Below are positions 16,792-25,761 of a stretch of DNA of 64,000 nucleotides, piece by piece. A program made the position numbers and the translations under genes. The notes beneath the pieces were generated by a model that saw only the letters and a list, made by a program, of their open reading frames with translations, did not search any database and was not told where the DNA came from. This DNA is from Achromobacter spanius. Its GTDB lineage: Bacteria > Pseudomonadota > Gammaproteobacteria > Burkholderiales > Burkholderiaceae_B. Position 1 is the stretch's first letter. Each line of letters begins with the position of its first letter. Location of the stretch: assembly GCF_029637605.1 (NCBI RefSeq), contig NZ_CP121261.1, positions 1,240,001 through 1,304,000 on the forward strand, in the 5' to 3' direction.

Positions 16792-18366
16792 TTATGCTTG
16801 CGTCCCCAGTTGGCTTTCCGGTCGGGCATGCACTTGATGAATACGCAGGCCGTCGCGGCGCGTGACCTCGAAATTCCATTCATGCAGGCGGATCGTGTCG
16901 CCGGCGTCGGGCAGTCGGCCCACCGCGCGCAACAGGCAGCCCGCCAGCGTGGCATCCGGGGAGTCCTCGACCAGACCAGGCTTGCCCAGCAAGCGCGCTG
17001 CCTCGCCCACCGACAAACCACCTTCCAGCAACCATGAACCGTCCGACAACTGCAACGCTTCGGGCTGGTCTTCGCTGTGTTCAGGCAGCTCGCCGCCCAC
17101 GGCGGTCAACACGTCCATCGGCGTAACCAGGCCTTCGCAGACCCCGTGCTCGTCCACCACGATCAGCATGTGGTCGCGCGTGGCGCGCAGTTCTTCCAGC
17201 ACCTTCAACACCGGCGTCGTCTCCATGACGTAGCGCGGTTCGCGCGCCAGCTCCACCAGGTCGATGGGGCCGGGGTTGCTCAATAGCGGCAACACATCCT
17301 TGAAGTGCAATACGCCCAGCACGTTGGAGGCATCGCCCGCGCAGAGCGGCAAGCGTGAATGGCCGCTGGCGAACTTGCGCACCACGGCCTCGGACGAATC
17401 CGCCACATCCAGCCAGACCATGTCGCCGCGCGGCACCATGATGGAACGGACATCGTGCCCGCCCACGGAAAGCACGCGCTCGATCATGGAGCTTTCTTCG
17501 GGCGCGAAGGCGGGCTCATCGCCCGCGCTGTCCACCAGCGCCACCATCTCGTCGGCCTGCTGGCCGGGTTGGCCGGCGCGGCCGGTATGCAGCAGGCGCA
17601 ACACGGCTTGCGCGGTGCGCTGGCGGCGGCCCAGGGCATGCGTGCCCTTGGCGCGGTTACGCCGGGCCAACTGGTTGCACAGTTCGATCAGAATCGAAAA
17701 ACCGATGGCGGCGTACAGGTAACCCTTGGGCACGTGGAAGCCCAGGCCTTCGGCAACCAGGCTGAAACCGATCATCAGCAGCAAGCCCAGGCACAGGATC
17801 ACCACGGTGGGGTGACGACCCACGAACGCCATCAACGGACGGCTGGCCACCATCATGACGGCCATTGCCAGCACCACGGCAATCATCATGATGCTGAGTT
17901 CCTGCACCATGCCGACCGCGGTAATGACCGAGTCCAGCGAAAACACGGCGTCCAGCACGACGATCTGCAGGATGACCTGCCAGAAGATTGCGTGCTGCGG
18001 CTTCTGACCGGATTCGTGGCCAGCGCTGCCTTCCACGCGCTCATGCAGTTCCATCGTGCCCTTGAAGAGCAGGAACAGGCCACCCAGGATCAGGATCAGG
18101 TCGCGCCCGGATATCTCGCTGCCCCAGACGGTAAAGAGCGGCGCCGTCAGCGTGACCACCCAGGCAATACTGGCCAGCAGGCCCAAGCGCATCACCAGCG
18201 CCAGGCTCAGGCCGATCATCCGCGCCCGGTTGCGCTGCTCGGGCGGCAGCTTGTCCGCAAGAATGGCAATGAACACCAGGTTGTCGATGCCCAGAACAAT
18301 TTCAAGAATCACCAGGGTCGCCAGGCCTAGCCAGGCGGTGGGGTCGTTCATCCAGTCAAAAATCAT
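16792..18366 (-). CDS. TerC-family membrane protein with CBS and CorC domains
   Basis: A 524-residue protein of YoaE type. The TerC half (residues about 1-240) has several transmembrane helices and the two conserved acidic motifs [15 protein letters not shown] and [16 protein letters not shown], associated with metal (manganese or tellurium-related) export. A pair of CBS domains follows (about 300-420; [18 protein letters not shown]-like [16 protein letters not shown]), then a CorC/HlyC-type transporter-associated domain ([14 protein letters not shown] onward). The start [12 protein letters not shown] at 18366 was chosen; an upstream frame lacks features. Monocistronic. Confidence 0.92.
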   Translation of the reverse strand: MIFDWMNDPTAWLGLATLVILEIVLGIDNLVFIAILADKLPPEQRNRARMIGLSLALVMRLGLLASIAWVVTLTAPLFTVWGSEISGRDLILILGGLFLLFKGTMELHERVEGSAGHESGQKPQHAIFWQVILQIVVLDAVFSLDSVITAVGMVQELSIMMIAVVLAMAVMMVASRPLMAFVGRHPTVVILCLGLLLMIGFSLVAEGLGFHVPKGYLYAAIGFSILIELCNQLARRNRAKGTHALGRRQRTAQAVLRLLHTGRAGQPGQQADEMVALVDSAGDEPAFAPEESSMIERVLSVGGHDVRSIMVPRGDMVWLDVADSSEAVVRKFASGHSRLPLCAGDASNVLGVLHFKDVLPLLSNPGPIDLVELAREPRYVMETTPVLKVLEELRATRDHMLIVVDEHGVCEGLVTPMDVLTAVGGELPEHSEDQPEALQLSDGSWLLEGGLSVGEAARLLGKPGLVEDSPDATLAGCLLRAVGRLPDAGDTIRLHEWNFEVTRRDGLRIHQVHARPESQLGTQA

Positions 18367-18735
18367 TATTCGTCCGCGGGTGTCGGGCGGACGCGCAACA
18401 TGGCGCCGCCTTGCTGAAGGAGGAAAGCATGGAAATTCAAGGGGGAATGGGGAATGCGGGGCGGCGCGCGGCACGCAACTTGCGGCGGCGCGGCGGCGAT
18501 GGAGTTTGAAGCCGCGCGACCTGTAGATGCCAGGGCGCGCTGGCGGATAGAAAGAAAAGGCGGGCGCCGGAGCGCCCTGCTAGGAGGGGGTTCTTGAGTC
18601 ATAAAAGGCCGTGTTTACGGGGCTGCCTACGCAACCGCGGTACGCAAACACCGCCGGGCTCTCGTTCTTACAGGAAACTGAATAATACCTGAAACAGGTG
18701 TGCCCGCTGTCCACGGCCCGGCCCTGCCCGGCGCC
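18367..18735. other. Intergenic region with one terminator
   Basis: No gene is supported here. It holds the 5' leader of the TerC gene and, at 18550-18577, a terminator for the small exported protein gene upstream. A yybP-ykoY manganese riboswitch was looked for ahead of the TerC gene and its conserved core was not found. Confidence 0.5.
18550..18577 (-). terminator. Intrinsic terminator of the 18736-19176 gene
   Basis: Read on the minus strand, GGGCGC-TCCG-GCGCCC forms a six-pair hairpin followed by GCC and a T-rich run (TTTTCTTTCT). It ends the transcript of the small exported-protein gene. Confidence 0.7.
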
Positions 18736-19176
18736 TCAGCGTGTATCCGCACTGCCACCCGAGCCGGACGACGCGCCCGATCCAGGCATGCCGGTGCTGT
18801 CCGGCGCACCCGTCTTGCTGCCAGAACTTTTGCCGCCGCCGCGCGTATCCGCATCGGGGGCTTTCGGGCGCGGGCTGGCATCCCCCGGGCTGACATCCCC
18901 CTTGGGCGGAGCATTCGAGTCTTCGGACCGGGGCTTCGACGTTCCGGTCGTTTCTTCATTGGCAGGCATTTTCTTCTTGTCCGGGTTCAGCGTTCCTGGC
19001 ACAGGCTCGCGAATGACGTTGGGCGGAGCCATCTTTTTGTCTGCCGTGGGCATGGGCATGGAAGGCGGCGGCGCGGCCTGCGCAACCAGTGTGGTCTGGG
19101 TGGTCTGCGCGGTGGTGGCATGCCAGGGCAATACCGCCAACATGGCGGATATCAGTAGCAGTTTGTGGCTTTTCAT
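18736..19176 (-). CDS. Small exported disordered protein, sigma-54 promoter
   Basis: A 146-residue protein with a Sec signal peptide (LLLISAMLAVLPWHATTA) and a mature part almost wholly of Pro, Ser, Gly, Lys and Asp with no predicted fold. It ends in GSGASSGSGGSADTR. GGGAG lies five bases before the ATG. The upstream -24/-12 element at 19256-19271 marks it as a sigma-54 target. It resembles in style, but not clearly in sequence, the exported disordered protein at 40128. No function is recognised; a cell-envelope stress role is inferred from promoter type. Confidence 0.75.
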   Translation of the reverse strand: MKSHKLLLISAMLAVLPWHATTAQTTQTTLVAQAAPPPSMPMPTADKKMAPPNVIREPVPGTLNPDKKKMPANEETTGTSKPRSEDSNAPPKGDVSPGDASPRPKAPDADTRGGGKSSGSKTGAPDSTGMPGSGASSGSGGSADTR

Positions 19177-19255
19177 CGTTGTCTCCCAATTAAGAACAGT
19201 GACAAACTAAGCGCCAACGGATAACGAGTTGCTGCGGGGTCTCTATCAACTGCGG

Positions 19256-19271
19256 GGCAAGTGGCGTGCCT
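19256..19271 (-). promoter_or_regulatory. Sigma-54 -24/-12 promoter
   Basis: Minus-strand AGGCACGCCACTTGCC fits TGGCACG-N4-TTGCW except at the first and last bases; GG and GC are ten bases apart. The expected start is about 15 bases downstream, leaving a leader of roughly 70 bases to the ATG at 19176. Confidence 0.78.
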
Positions 19272-19292
19272 GCCCCAAAACTGGAGCGATGC

Positions 19293-20087
19293 ATGGACGA
19301 CCAATCCTCGAATGACGGTGCCGGGTCCGACCAGCCGGTCGCAAGCCGGCGTGGGCTGCTCAAGGCCCTGGCGGTGGGCGTGCCCGGCGCCGCCTGGGCC
19401 GCCCGCGCGGCAGGCGCACCCGCGGCGCCCGCCCCTGCCGCCGGCAACCCTGAAGGCCAGGCGGCCCTCTCGCCGTCCGCTGACCGCACCCTTCGGTTCT
19501 TCAACGCTCAGGAAGCCCAGGCGATGGACGCCATCGCGGCGCGCTTGATACCCGCCGACGATTTAGGCCCTGGCGCCAAAGAGGCCGGCGTCACCTATTT
19601 TCTTGATGGTCAGTTGGCAGGCGCCTGGGGCGCGGGCAGCCAGTTCTATCGACAAGGGCCGTTTGAAAAAGGCACACCCGAGCAGGGCTACCAGTTGTCA
19701 TTCACGCCGGCCGAAATGATCCGACGGGGCTTGGCCGCGCTGGACGCGGCGACCCGCAAGCAAGACGGCAAACCCTTTGCGGAACTTGATGAAGCCAGGC
19801 AGGACGCCTGGCTTCATGACTTGCAACAAGGCAAAGTCGATTTTTCCCCCCTGCCGTCCGACATTTTTTTCCAGGCATTGCTGGATGGCACCGTCGAAGG
19901 CTTCTTTTCCGACCCGCTCTACGGCGGCAACATCGACATGGTGGGATGGAAGCTGGTGGGGTTTCCCGGCGCCTATGCCTCCTTTTCCAACGATATCGAA
20001 CGCCACGGCGTGATCTGGGCGGGCAAGCCCGTATCCATCACCAACGCGGTAGGCCACAAGATGAAGTCGGGAGACGGACATGGCTAA
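19293..20087 (+). CDS. Gluconate 2-dehydrogenase subunit 3 family protein, Tat-exported
   Basis: A 264-residue small subunit of a membrane FAD dehydrogenase. It carries a twin-arginine signal (SRRGLLKALAVGVPGAAWA) near residues 19-36 and the family region RFFNAQEAQAMDAIAARLIPADD. In FAD-dependent glucose/gluconate dehydrogenases this gamma subunit carries the flavoprotein through the Tat pathway as a hitchhiker. The ATG at 19293 follows GGAG by six bases; an earlier ATG at 19266 is less well placed. It overlaps the flavoprotein gene by eight bases, so the two are coupled. Confidence 0.92.
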   Translation: MDDQSSNDGAGSDQPVASRRGLLKALAVGVPGAAWAARAAGAPAAPAPAAGNPEGQAALSPSADRTLRFFNAQEAQAMDAIAARLIPADDLGPGAKEAGVTYFLDGQLAGAWGAGSQFYRQGPFEKGTPEQGYQLSFTPAEMIRRGLAALDAATRKQDGKPFAELDEARQDAWLHDLQQGKVDFSPLPSDIFFQALLDGTVEGFFSDPLYGGNIDMVGWKLVGFPGAYASFSNDIERHGVIWAGKPVSITNAVGHKMKSGDGHG

Positions 20088-21846
20088 AACGCTACCTCCC
20101 GTGGACGTAGCCATCATCGGCGGCGGCTGGACGGGTTCCATCATCGGCAAGGAGCTGGCTGCGGCCAAGCAACGCGTGGTGGTGCTGGAACGCGGCCAGG
20201 CGCGCTGGCCCTCGCCCGATTTCCAGGGCCCCAACGTGCATGACGAACTGAAGTACGCCCGCCGCCACGAACTGCACCAGGACGCCGCCACCGAAACGTT
20301 CACGTTCCGCAACAGTACGGACCAGAAGGCGCTGCCCATGCGCCGCTGGCAGTTTGCGTATCCGGGCACGCACCTGGGCGGCGCGGGCAACCACTGGTCG
20401 GGCGCGTACTACCGCTTCGACCCCACCGACTTCCGCATCCGCAGCCATTACACCGAGCGCTATGGCGCGAAAATTTTCGACAAGGAGCTGAGCTGCCAAG
20501 ACTGGCCGGTCAGCTATGACGAGCTGGAGCCCTATTTCGACCGGTACGACTACTTGATCGGGGCCTCCGGCCAGGCCGGCAACATCAAGGGGCAAAAGCA
20601 GGAAGGTGGCAACCCCTTTGAACCCTGGCGCTCGCGGCCGTATCCGAATCCGCCCATGAAGGTGCCCTACGCGCCCGCGCTGTTCGGCGAAGCCGCGCGC
20701 AAACTGGGCTATCACCCCTACGTGCAGCCCTCGGCCCTCTGTACGCGCCCCTATGTGAATTCCGAGGGCCTGCACATGAGCGCCTGTGTGTACTGCGGGT
20801 TTTGTTCCAACTTCGGCTGTGAGCATTTCGCCAAGGCTTCGCCGCAGGTCTGCATCTTGCCAGTGGCCATGAAGATGGAGAATTTCGAGATCCGCACGGG
20901 CGCGCACGTGCTGCGCGTGGAACTGACGCCGGACAAGAAGCGCGCGCGCGGCGTGACCTATGTGGACGCGGCGGGTGAAGAGGTTTTCCAACCGGCCGAG
21001 ATTGTGGTGCTGTGCGCCTTTGGCATCAACAACGTGCGCCTGCTGCTGCTTTCCGGCATCGGCAAGCCTTACGACCCCGCAACCGATACCGGTGTCGTGG
21101 GCCGCAACTACACCCACCAGACCACGTCGGGCGTGAACCTGTTTTTCGACGAGTCGATCAATATCAACCCGTTCATGGGCGCGGGCGCGGTCGCCGTGAC
21201 CATGGACGATTTCAGTGCCGACAATTTCGACCACGGGCCGCTGGGCTTCGTGGGCGGCGGCTATTTGCAGATCCAGGTGGTCAGCGGCGCGCCCATCGGC
21301 TTTCACCCCACGCCCAAAGGCACCCCCACCTGGGGCGCCGACTGGAAAAAGGCCGTCAAGCGTTACTACAACCATTCGGCTTCCATCACCATCACCGGGT
21401 CCGCCCAACCCTGGCGCGGCGGCTACCTGAGCCTGGACCCCACCTACAAGGACGCCTGGGGCCTGCCGCTGCTGCGCATCACCTACGACTTTCCGGACAA
21501 CGACATCCGCATGTCGGCGTTTCTTACCGACAAGGGCGACGAGATCGGCCGCGCCATGAAGGGCATCGTGCGCACCGAGCCCGGCCCACGCAAACGGCCA
21601 TTTACCGCTACGGCCTACCAGTCCACCCACCTGACCGGCGGCGCGGCCATGGGTGACAACCCCGACACCAGCGTCGTCAATCGTTACGGGCAAAGCTGGG
21701 ACGTGCCGAATGTGTTCGTGACCGGCGCGGCCTTATTCCCGCAGAACTCGGGCTACAACCCGACAGGCACCGTGGGCGCCACCGCCTACTGGATCGTCGA
21801 AAAAATCAAGGCGGACTATCTGCGTTCGCCGGGACCGCTGGTGTGA
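20080..21846 (+). CDS. GMC flavoprotein subunit of membrane sugar-acid/sugar dehydrogenase
   Basis: A 588-residue GMC oxidoreductase. The N-terminal FAD fold is VDVAIIGGGWTGSIIGKEL. A cysteine cluster CVYCGFCSNFGC at about residues 230-242 matches the [3Fe-4S]-binding motif of FAD-dependent glucose and gluconate dehydrogenase catalytic subunits. The C-terminal active-site segments STHLTGGAAMGDNP and NPTGTVGATAYW supply the conserved His/Asn pair. It has no signal peptide and should travel with the Tat-borne small subunit. The order small subunit, flavoprotein, cytochrome c matches known three-subunit complexes. The exact sugar or sugar acid cannot be decided. Confidence 0.92.
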   Translation: MAKTLPPVDVAIIGGGWTGSIIGKELAAAKQRVVVLERGQARWPSPDFQGPNVHDELKYARRHELHQDAATETFTFRNSTDQKALPMRRWQFAYPGTHLGGAGNHWSGAYYRFDPTDFRIRSHYTERYGAKIFDKELSCQDWPVSYDELEPYFDRYDYLIGASGQAGNIKGQKQEGGNPFEPWRSRPYPNPPMKVPYAPALFGEAARKLGYHPYVQPSALCTRPYVNSEGLHMSACVYCGFCSNFGCEHFAKASPQVCILPVAMKMENFEIRTGAHVLRVELTPDKKRARGVTYVDAAGEEVFQPAEIVVLCAFGINNVRLLLLSGIGKPYDPATDTGVVGRNYTHQTTSGVNLFFDESININPFMGAGAVAVTMDDFSADNFDHGPLGFVGGGYLQIQVVSGAPIGFHPTPKGTPTWGADWKKAVKRYYNHSASITITGSAQPWRGGYLSLDPTYKDAWGLPLLRITYDFPDNDIRMSAFLTDKGDEIGRAMKGIVRTEPGPRKRPFTATAYQSTHLTGGAAMGDNPDTSVVNRYGQSWDVPNVFVTGAALFPQNSGYNPTGTVGATAYWIVEKIKADYLRSPGPLV

Positions 21847-22790
21847 TCATGATCGAACATCGCAAAGGCATATCCGTCGCCATCCTGCTGATCATGGCGC
21901 CGCCCTTGGTCACGTTGATCGCCACGGCGCACCAGATGATCGGCACGGGTGGCGATGGCCTGATCCGCGCCAGGGCCGTCACCGCATCGGCGCCGCCCGC
22001 GACACCGTCACCCGCCACGCCTGGCACGCCCGCTGCGCCCGCCACGCCTGCCACGCCTGCGGCGCCTGGCCCGGCGGCAGCCCCCCAGGCGGCGGCGCCA
22101 CCATCCGCGCCGACAGCGTCCGCGCCACCCAAGCCCGCCACACCCGTGCCCGGCCGCAGCGCGCAAGATTTCAGCGCGTCGCGCCCCGAATGGGAGAAAT
22201 TCCTGCGCGATGCCGACCCGCAAGCCGGCAAGCAGCTTGCCGCCAACGGCAAGCCCGCGGCGGGCGTGCAGGCTTGTGTGGCCTGTCATGGGCAAGCCGG
22301 CATCACGCCCACTGGCGGCATCTTCCCGAACCTGGCGGGCCTGAGCAGCGAATACCTGGCCAAGCAACTGGCCGACTTCCGCAGTGGCTCGCGGGTTCAA
22401 CCGCTGATGAATACGGTGGCGCGCGCACTGACCGAGCAGGAAATCGGGCAGCTTGCGGCCTACTACGGCAGCCTGGCCGGCCCACCAATGCATGTGGGCG
22501 AATTCGGCGGCGAAGCGGCGCGCAAGCTGGATGTAGAAGGCGACGGCACGCGTGCCCTGCCCGCTTGCGCCAATTGCCATGGCCTGCGTGGCATGGGTGA
22601 AGGCCCGTTGCTGCCGCGCCTGGCCGGGCAGTCCCGGGAATACTTCATCGACCAGATGAACGCCTTTCGCAGCGGCTCGCGGCAGAACGATGATGTCGGC
22701 GTCATGCGCGCGTTTGCGCAGCGCCTGACCGCTGGCGAGATCGAAGCCTTGGCGGCCTACTACGCGGGGCCCGCGCCCAAGCCGCAATAA
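21843..22790 (+). CDS. Membrane-anchored di-haem cytochrome c subunit
   Basis: A 315-residue cytochrome c with an N-terminal membrane helix (ISVAILLIMAPPLVTLIATA), an Ala/Pro-rich linker of about 75 residues, and two haem motifs, CVACH (about residue 145) and CANCH (about 241). Each cytochrome domain has a downstream Met ligand candidate. It would pass electrons from the flavoprotein to ubiquinone or a terminal oxidase. Known gluconate/FAD-glucose dehydrogenase cytochromes usually have three haems, so this one lacks one. The start is either GTG at 21843 (better spaced from GGGA) or ATG at 21849. Confidence 0.9.
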   Translation: MIMIEHRKGISVAILLIMAPPLVTLIATAHQMIGTGGDGLIRARAVTASAPPATPSPATPGTPAAPATPATPAAPGPAAAPQAAAPPSAPTASAPPKPATPVPGRSAQDFSASRPEWEKFLRDADPQAGKQLAANGKPAAGVQACVACHGQAGITPTGGIFPNLAGLSSEYLAKQLADFRSGSRVQPLMNTVARALTEQEIGQLAAYYGSLAGPPMHVGEFGGEAARKLDVEGDGTRALPACANCHGLRGMGEGPLLPRLAGQSREYFIDQMNAFRSGSRQNDDVGVMRAFAQRLTAGEIEALAAYYAGPAPKPQ

Positions 22791-22863
22791 GCCGTTGACC
22801 TGGGTCGGGCCGCGTTCACCTGCATTCGCCGGGGTTCGCCCGTGTGCACACTCAGGCGGTGCG

Positions 22864-23970
22864 TCACTTGCCGGGGCTGGGGCTGAGCAGGTCCGACAAT
22901 GCGTCGCCCAGTTCCTTGACGGCGCCGCTCACGCCCTCGGCGGCGCCCTCCGCGCCCACGCCGATGGCGCGTCCGAAGCCCTGCGCCACTTGTGCGGTGA
23001 AACCCCGGGTGACCGAGAATTTGGGGTTGTCCAGACTGCCGCGCAAGGCGAATTCGAACCGCAGCGCGCCGGTCTTGTCCTTCATGGCGGCCAGCACCGC
23101 CTTGCGGGGCAGCGAAAACACCGAACCGTCACCGCTGAACTTCAGGTCACGCAACGCCACGACGCCCGAGGCGCGCAGGTCACGCTTGGCGATGGCGGTG
23201 GTCATGTCCAGGTCCATCGCGCCGCCCGTCAGCGTGCCGGTGCCGTTTTCCGCCAGGTATGGCGCCGCGTGGCGGACATCCATATTGCGCACCGCGATTT
23301 TCATTTCTGAATCGGTACCGCCTATGGCTACCCAGCCTTGAGCGCGTACGGTTGACTCGCCGTTGCGGTTGTCTTCCACATCGCCGGCGAATTCGATATT
23401 GCTGCGCGCGCCGTCGCCGGGTATGACCACGGGACTCAATCGCGCCCGCACGTTCTTGAAAGGAATACGGTGCGCCGGCGCGGCCACGGCGGCATCCACG
23501 AAATCCAGGCGTCCGTCGCGCAGCACCAGCTCGGCGATTTCAATTGGCATGCGGCCGCGCGTTCGGCCCTCGCCCGCTTGCATCGCCGTCTTCAACGCCG
23601 GAGCAATCTGCATATCGCCGTCGTCGGTGCGCACCACGGCAAAGTCGAAGCCCTGGATGACGACGGTATGGAACACCGCCTCGTGCCGCAGGAAACCGCT
23701 CCACTTGGGTTCAAGGACGACCCGCTTGGCACGCGCTTCGGCTTGGCCCGCGGCGCCCGGCACCAACACGTCGGTCAATACCACCTGCCGGAATCCAACC
23801 TGAACATCGCCCACCTGGCTGCGCGGCCCCAACAAGCTAGAAATACGTTGTTCGACGATGCGAACGCCAGCAAATGCAAGAATCGCCGCCAGCGCAAGCA
23901 GCATCAACAGCACCGCCAGGGTGGTACCCAGGGCGGAGCGCTGGCGCGGTGCGGGGGCAGGCGAGTTCAT
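22864..23970 (-). CDS. DUF748/AsmA-like envelope protein
   Basis: A 368-residue protein with a single N-terminal helix (TLAVLLMLLALAAILAFAGV) and a periplasmic part of repeated beta segments such as VVIQGFDFAVVRTDDGDMQIAPAL and ELVLRDGRLDFVDAAV, typical of DUF748/AsmA-like proteins. These large beta-groove proteins are linked to outer-membrane lipid or barrel homeostasis. The ATG at 23970 is preceded by AGGA at a good distance; a TTG two codons upstream is less likely. Convergent with the cytochrome gene and monocistronic. Confidence 0.8.
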   Translation of the reverse strand: MNSPAPAPRQRSALGTTLAVLLMLLALAAILAFAGVRIVEQRISSLLGPRSQVGDVQVGFRQVVLTDVLVPGAAGQAEARAKRVVLEPKWSGFLRHEAVFHTVVIQGFDFAVVRTDDGDMQIAPALKTAMQAGEGRTRGRMPIEIAELVLRDGRLDFVDAAVAAPAHRIPFKNVRARLSPVVIPGDGARSNIEFAGDVEDNRNGESTVRAQGWVAIGGTDSEMKIAVRNMDVRHAAPYLAENGTGTLTGGAMDLDMTTAIAKRDLRASGVVALRDLKFSGDGSVFSLPRKAVLAAMKDKTGALRFEFALRGSLDNPKFSVTRGFTAQVAQGFGRAIGVGAEGAAEGVSGAVKELGDALSDLLSPSPGK

Positions 23971-24105
23971 GAGCAATCCTGGCTACGGTCAACATCGTCA
24001 GAGGGCATGGCCAATGCGCATGGTCAGAGCGCATGGTCCGAGATAAGGCAACATATTTCAATGGCCGAAAAGGATGATGGCAGCAAACCAGCGCCCCAAG
24101 CAAAT

Positions 24106-24142
24106 GGCCCCGGCCGCGCCGTCAAAGGGCGAGGCCGGGGCC
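24106..24142. repeat. Inverted repeat
   Basis: Ten-base perfect arms GGCCCCGGCC and GGCCGGGGCC flank a 17-base loop, between the DUF748-like gene and the end of the Gln-rich gene. It lacks a U-tract on either strand, so it is not a standard terminator. Confidence 0.55.
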
Positions 24143-24190
24143 GTCGGGACGCGCGCTGCCGGTATGCGGTCTCAAGGCGCAATCAAGAGG

Positions 24191-24385
24191 CTAGCGTTGC
24201 GTCTTGTTTTGCTGGCCGGGGTTCTGGCCCTGCTGGCCTTGACCCTTGTCGATCTGCTGGCCGGGTTGTTGCCCCGACTGCTGACCCGGTTGCTGGCCCG
24301 ATTGTTGGTTGCGGTCCTTGGGGTTTTCCTGGGCCTGTTGCTTTTGCGGCTGCTTTTGCTGATCGGGCTGGTTCTGATTGGACAT
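24191..24385 (-). CDS. Small Gln-rich repeat protein, sigma-54 promoter
   Basis: A 64-residue hydrophilic protein of very low complexity, dominated by Gln, Pro, Asn and Gly, with GQQPGQQSGQQPGQQ repeats near residues 30-46. It has no signal peptide or membrane helix and is likely disordered and cytosolic. AGGAG sits seven bases before the ATG at 24385, which settles the start against an upstream ATG at 24478. A strong -24/-12 element lies at 24430-24445. The type resembles hydrophilin-like stress proteins; that is inference. Confidence 0.78.
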   Translation of the reverse strand: MSNQNQPDQQKQPQKQQAQENPKDRNQQSGQQPGQQSGQQPGQQIDKGQGQQGQNPGQQNKTQR

Positions 24386-24429
24386 TACAAGTCTCCTAGA
24401 GGGCGGAAGAGTTCCGCTGGACTTGCAGT

Positions 24430-24445
24430 CGCAACTGGCGTGCCC
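24430..24445 (-). promoter_or_regulatory. Sigma-54 -24/-12 promoter
   Basis: Minus-strand GGGCACGCCAGTTGCG matches TGGCACG-N4-TTGCW except for the outer bases, with the correct ten-base GG-GC spacing. It lies 45-60 bases before the start codon of the Gln-rich protein gene. Confidence 0.8.
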
Positions 24446-24563
24446 AAACGCCGAGCATGCACCGAAATAAGATCCCAATGAGAACGGGCTCGGCGTGGGC
24501 CAGCGTTCGTGTCGCAGCGGTTCGGGACGCGGCCGGTCCGGTAAGAATTACCGGGTTGGTCGG

Positions 24564-25469
24564 TTACTGCGTGGTCACGCGCACGGGCGGGCCGGGTTCA
24601 GCGTCAGCCCCGTCAAACGCCTCGATCCAGGACGACGCATAGCTGGCGGAGGCGGCCAGCGGCGCCCCGCCGTCGCGTTGCGTACGCAGCCGCAGCATCA
24701 GTTCGTCCAGCGTCATGGGTCGGCCCAGCGCAAAACCTTGGCCGTAGCGGCAACCCGCAGCCCGCAAGGCGGGGATGTCGGCCACGTTCTCGACCCCTTC
24801 GGCTACCACGCGCCACCCCATGCGCGTTGCCAACTCGGCGGCGCTGCGCAGCACTTCGAACGCCACCGCGCTACGCCGCATGCGCGTCACAAAGTACTGG
24901 TCGATCTTGACTTCTGAAAGCGGAATGGCCGACAGCAGCTTCAATGAGGCATGGCCCGTGCCGAAATCGTCCAGGCTGACTTCGCAGCCGGCGTCCTCTA
25001 GCTTCATGAGCGACGCGCGCAGAACATCAAGGTCCTTGATGGGCTGGTCTTCAGTTAGCTCGACACGCACCAGCGACGCCGGCAGCTCGGCCGCGCGGAT
25101 ACGGTCAAGCAGGAAGGCGACCGAGCGGTCATCGGCAAGCGTCGTGGCCGGCGCGTTGATCGCGATGGGCACCGCGACGCCCATCCGGCGCATGGTCAGC
25201 AGCACATCAATTACGCGCAGGCAAACGCGCTCGAACAGTTGCTTGTCCATGCCCATGCGATTGACGGCGGGAATGAACTCGGCCGGCATGACCAGCCCAA
25301 GGCGCGGATGCTGCCAGCGTGCCAGCGCCTCGGCCGACACGATCTTTCCGGTCAGCAAATCCATCTGGGGCTGCAACAACACACGCAGCCCATCTTTTCC
25401 TGCAATCATGGCGGCGATTTCATCATCGCTGACCACCGGGCCTGTGGAAGCCTCGTGATTCGGCGTCAT
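24564..25469 (-). CDS. EAL-domain cyclic-di-GMP phosphodiesterase
   Basis: A 301-residue stand-alone EAL domain. Catalytic marks are present: EALARW, the Asn of INAPATTL, ELTED, DDFGTGHASLK, KIDQYF, AEGVEN and QGFALGRP. All metal- and base-providing residues seem intact, so hydrolysis of c-di-GMP to pGpG is expected. No transmembrane or sensory domain is present, so control must be transcriptional or through partners. The ATG at 25469 has GGAG seven bases upstream; an earlier start at 25532 is less likely. It stands divergent from the FUSC exporter gene. Confidence 0.9.
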   Translation of the reverse strand: MTPNHEASTGPVVSDDEIAAMIAGKDGLRVLLQPQMDLLTGKIVSAEALARWQHPRLGLVMPAEFIPAVNRMGMDKQLFERVCLRVIDVLLTMRRMGVAVPIAINAPATTLADDRSVAFLLDRIRAAELPASLVRVELTEDQPIKDLDVLRASLMKLEDAGCEVSLDDFGTGHASLKLLSAIPLSEVKIDQYFVTRMRRSAVAFEVLRSAAELATRMGWRVVAEGVENVADIPALRAAGCRYGQGFALGRPMTLDELMLRLRTQRDGGAPLAASASYASSWIEAFDGADAEPGPPVRVTTQ

Positions 25470-25761
25470 GTCTACGCTCCTCGCATGTCCCTGGATAAGG
25501 CCTGCGCTGTCCGGGCGCAGATAGGGACACATTGGGACATGAGTTCACTCTTGGCTTGCCGCTATTGCGCCGCCGATATAACCGGTGACGCCGTCGCACC
25601 TGTTTTTTTATGCCATTTTGCGCAATTGTTCCAGGCAAATTTGCGTGCATTCGCCCGTTAATTCAGATTAATGTAACCAGCCGTATACGCCAACCGCCTT
25701 GTCGACATGCTAGGGTTTGCGTCCTGCGCATTCTCTGCCTGACTTCTGCCGTATTTCCAGC

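Noticed and set aside
18367..18735. yybP-ykoY manganese riboswitch ahead of the TerC gene
   Set aside because: TerC genes often have one, but the conserved GGGGAGTAG and GCCGG core elements could not be found; the visible hairpin is a terminator for the upstream gene.
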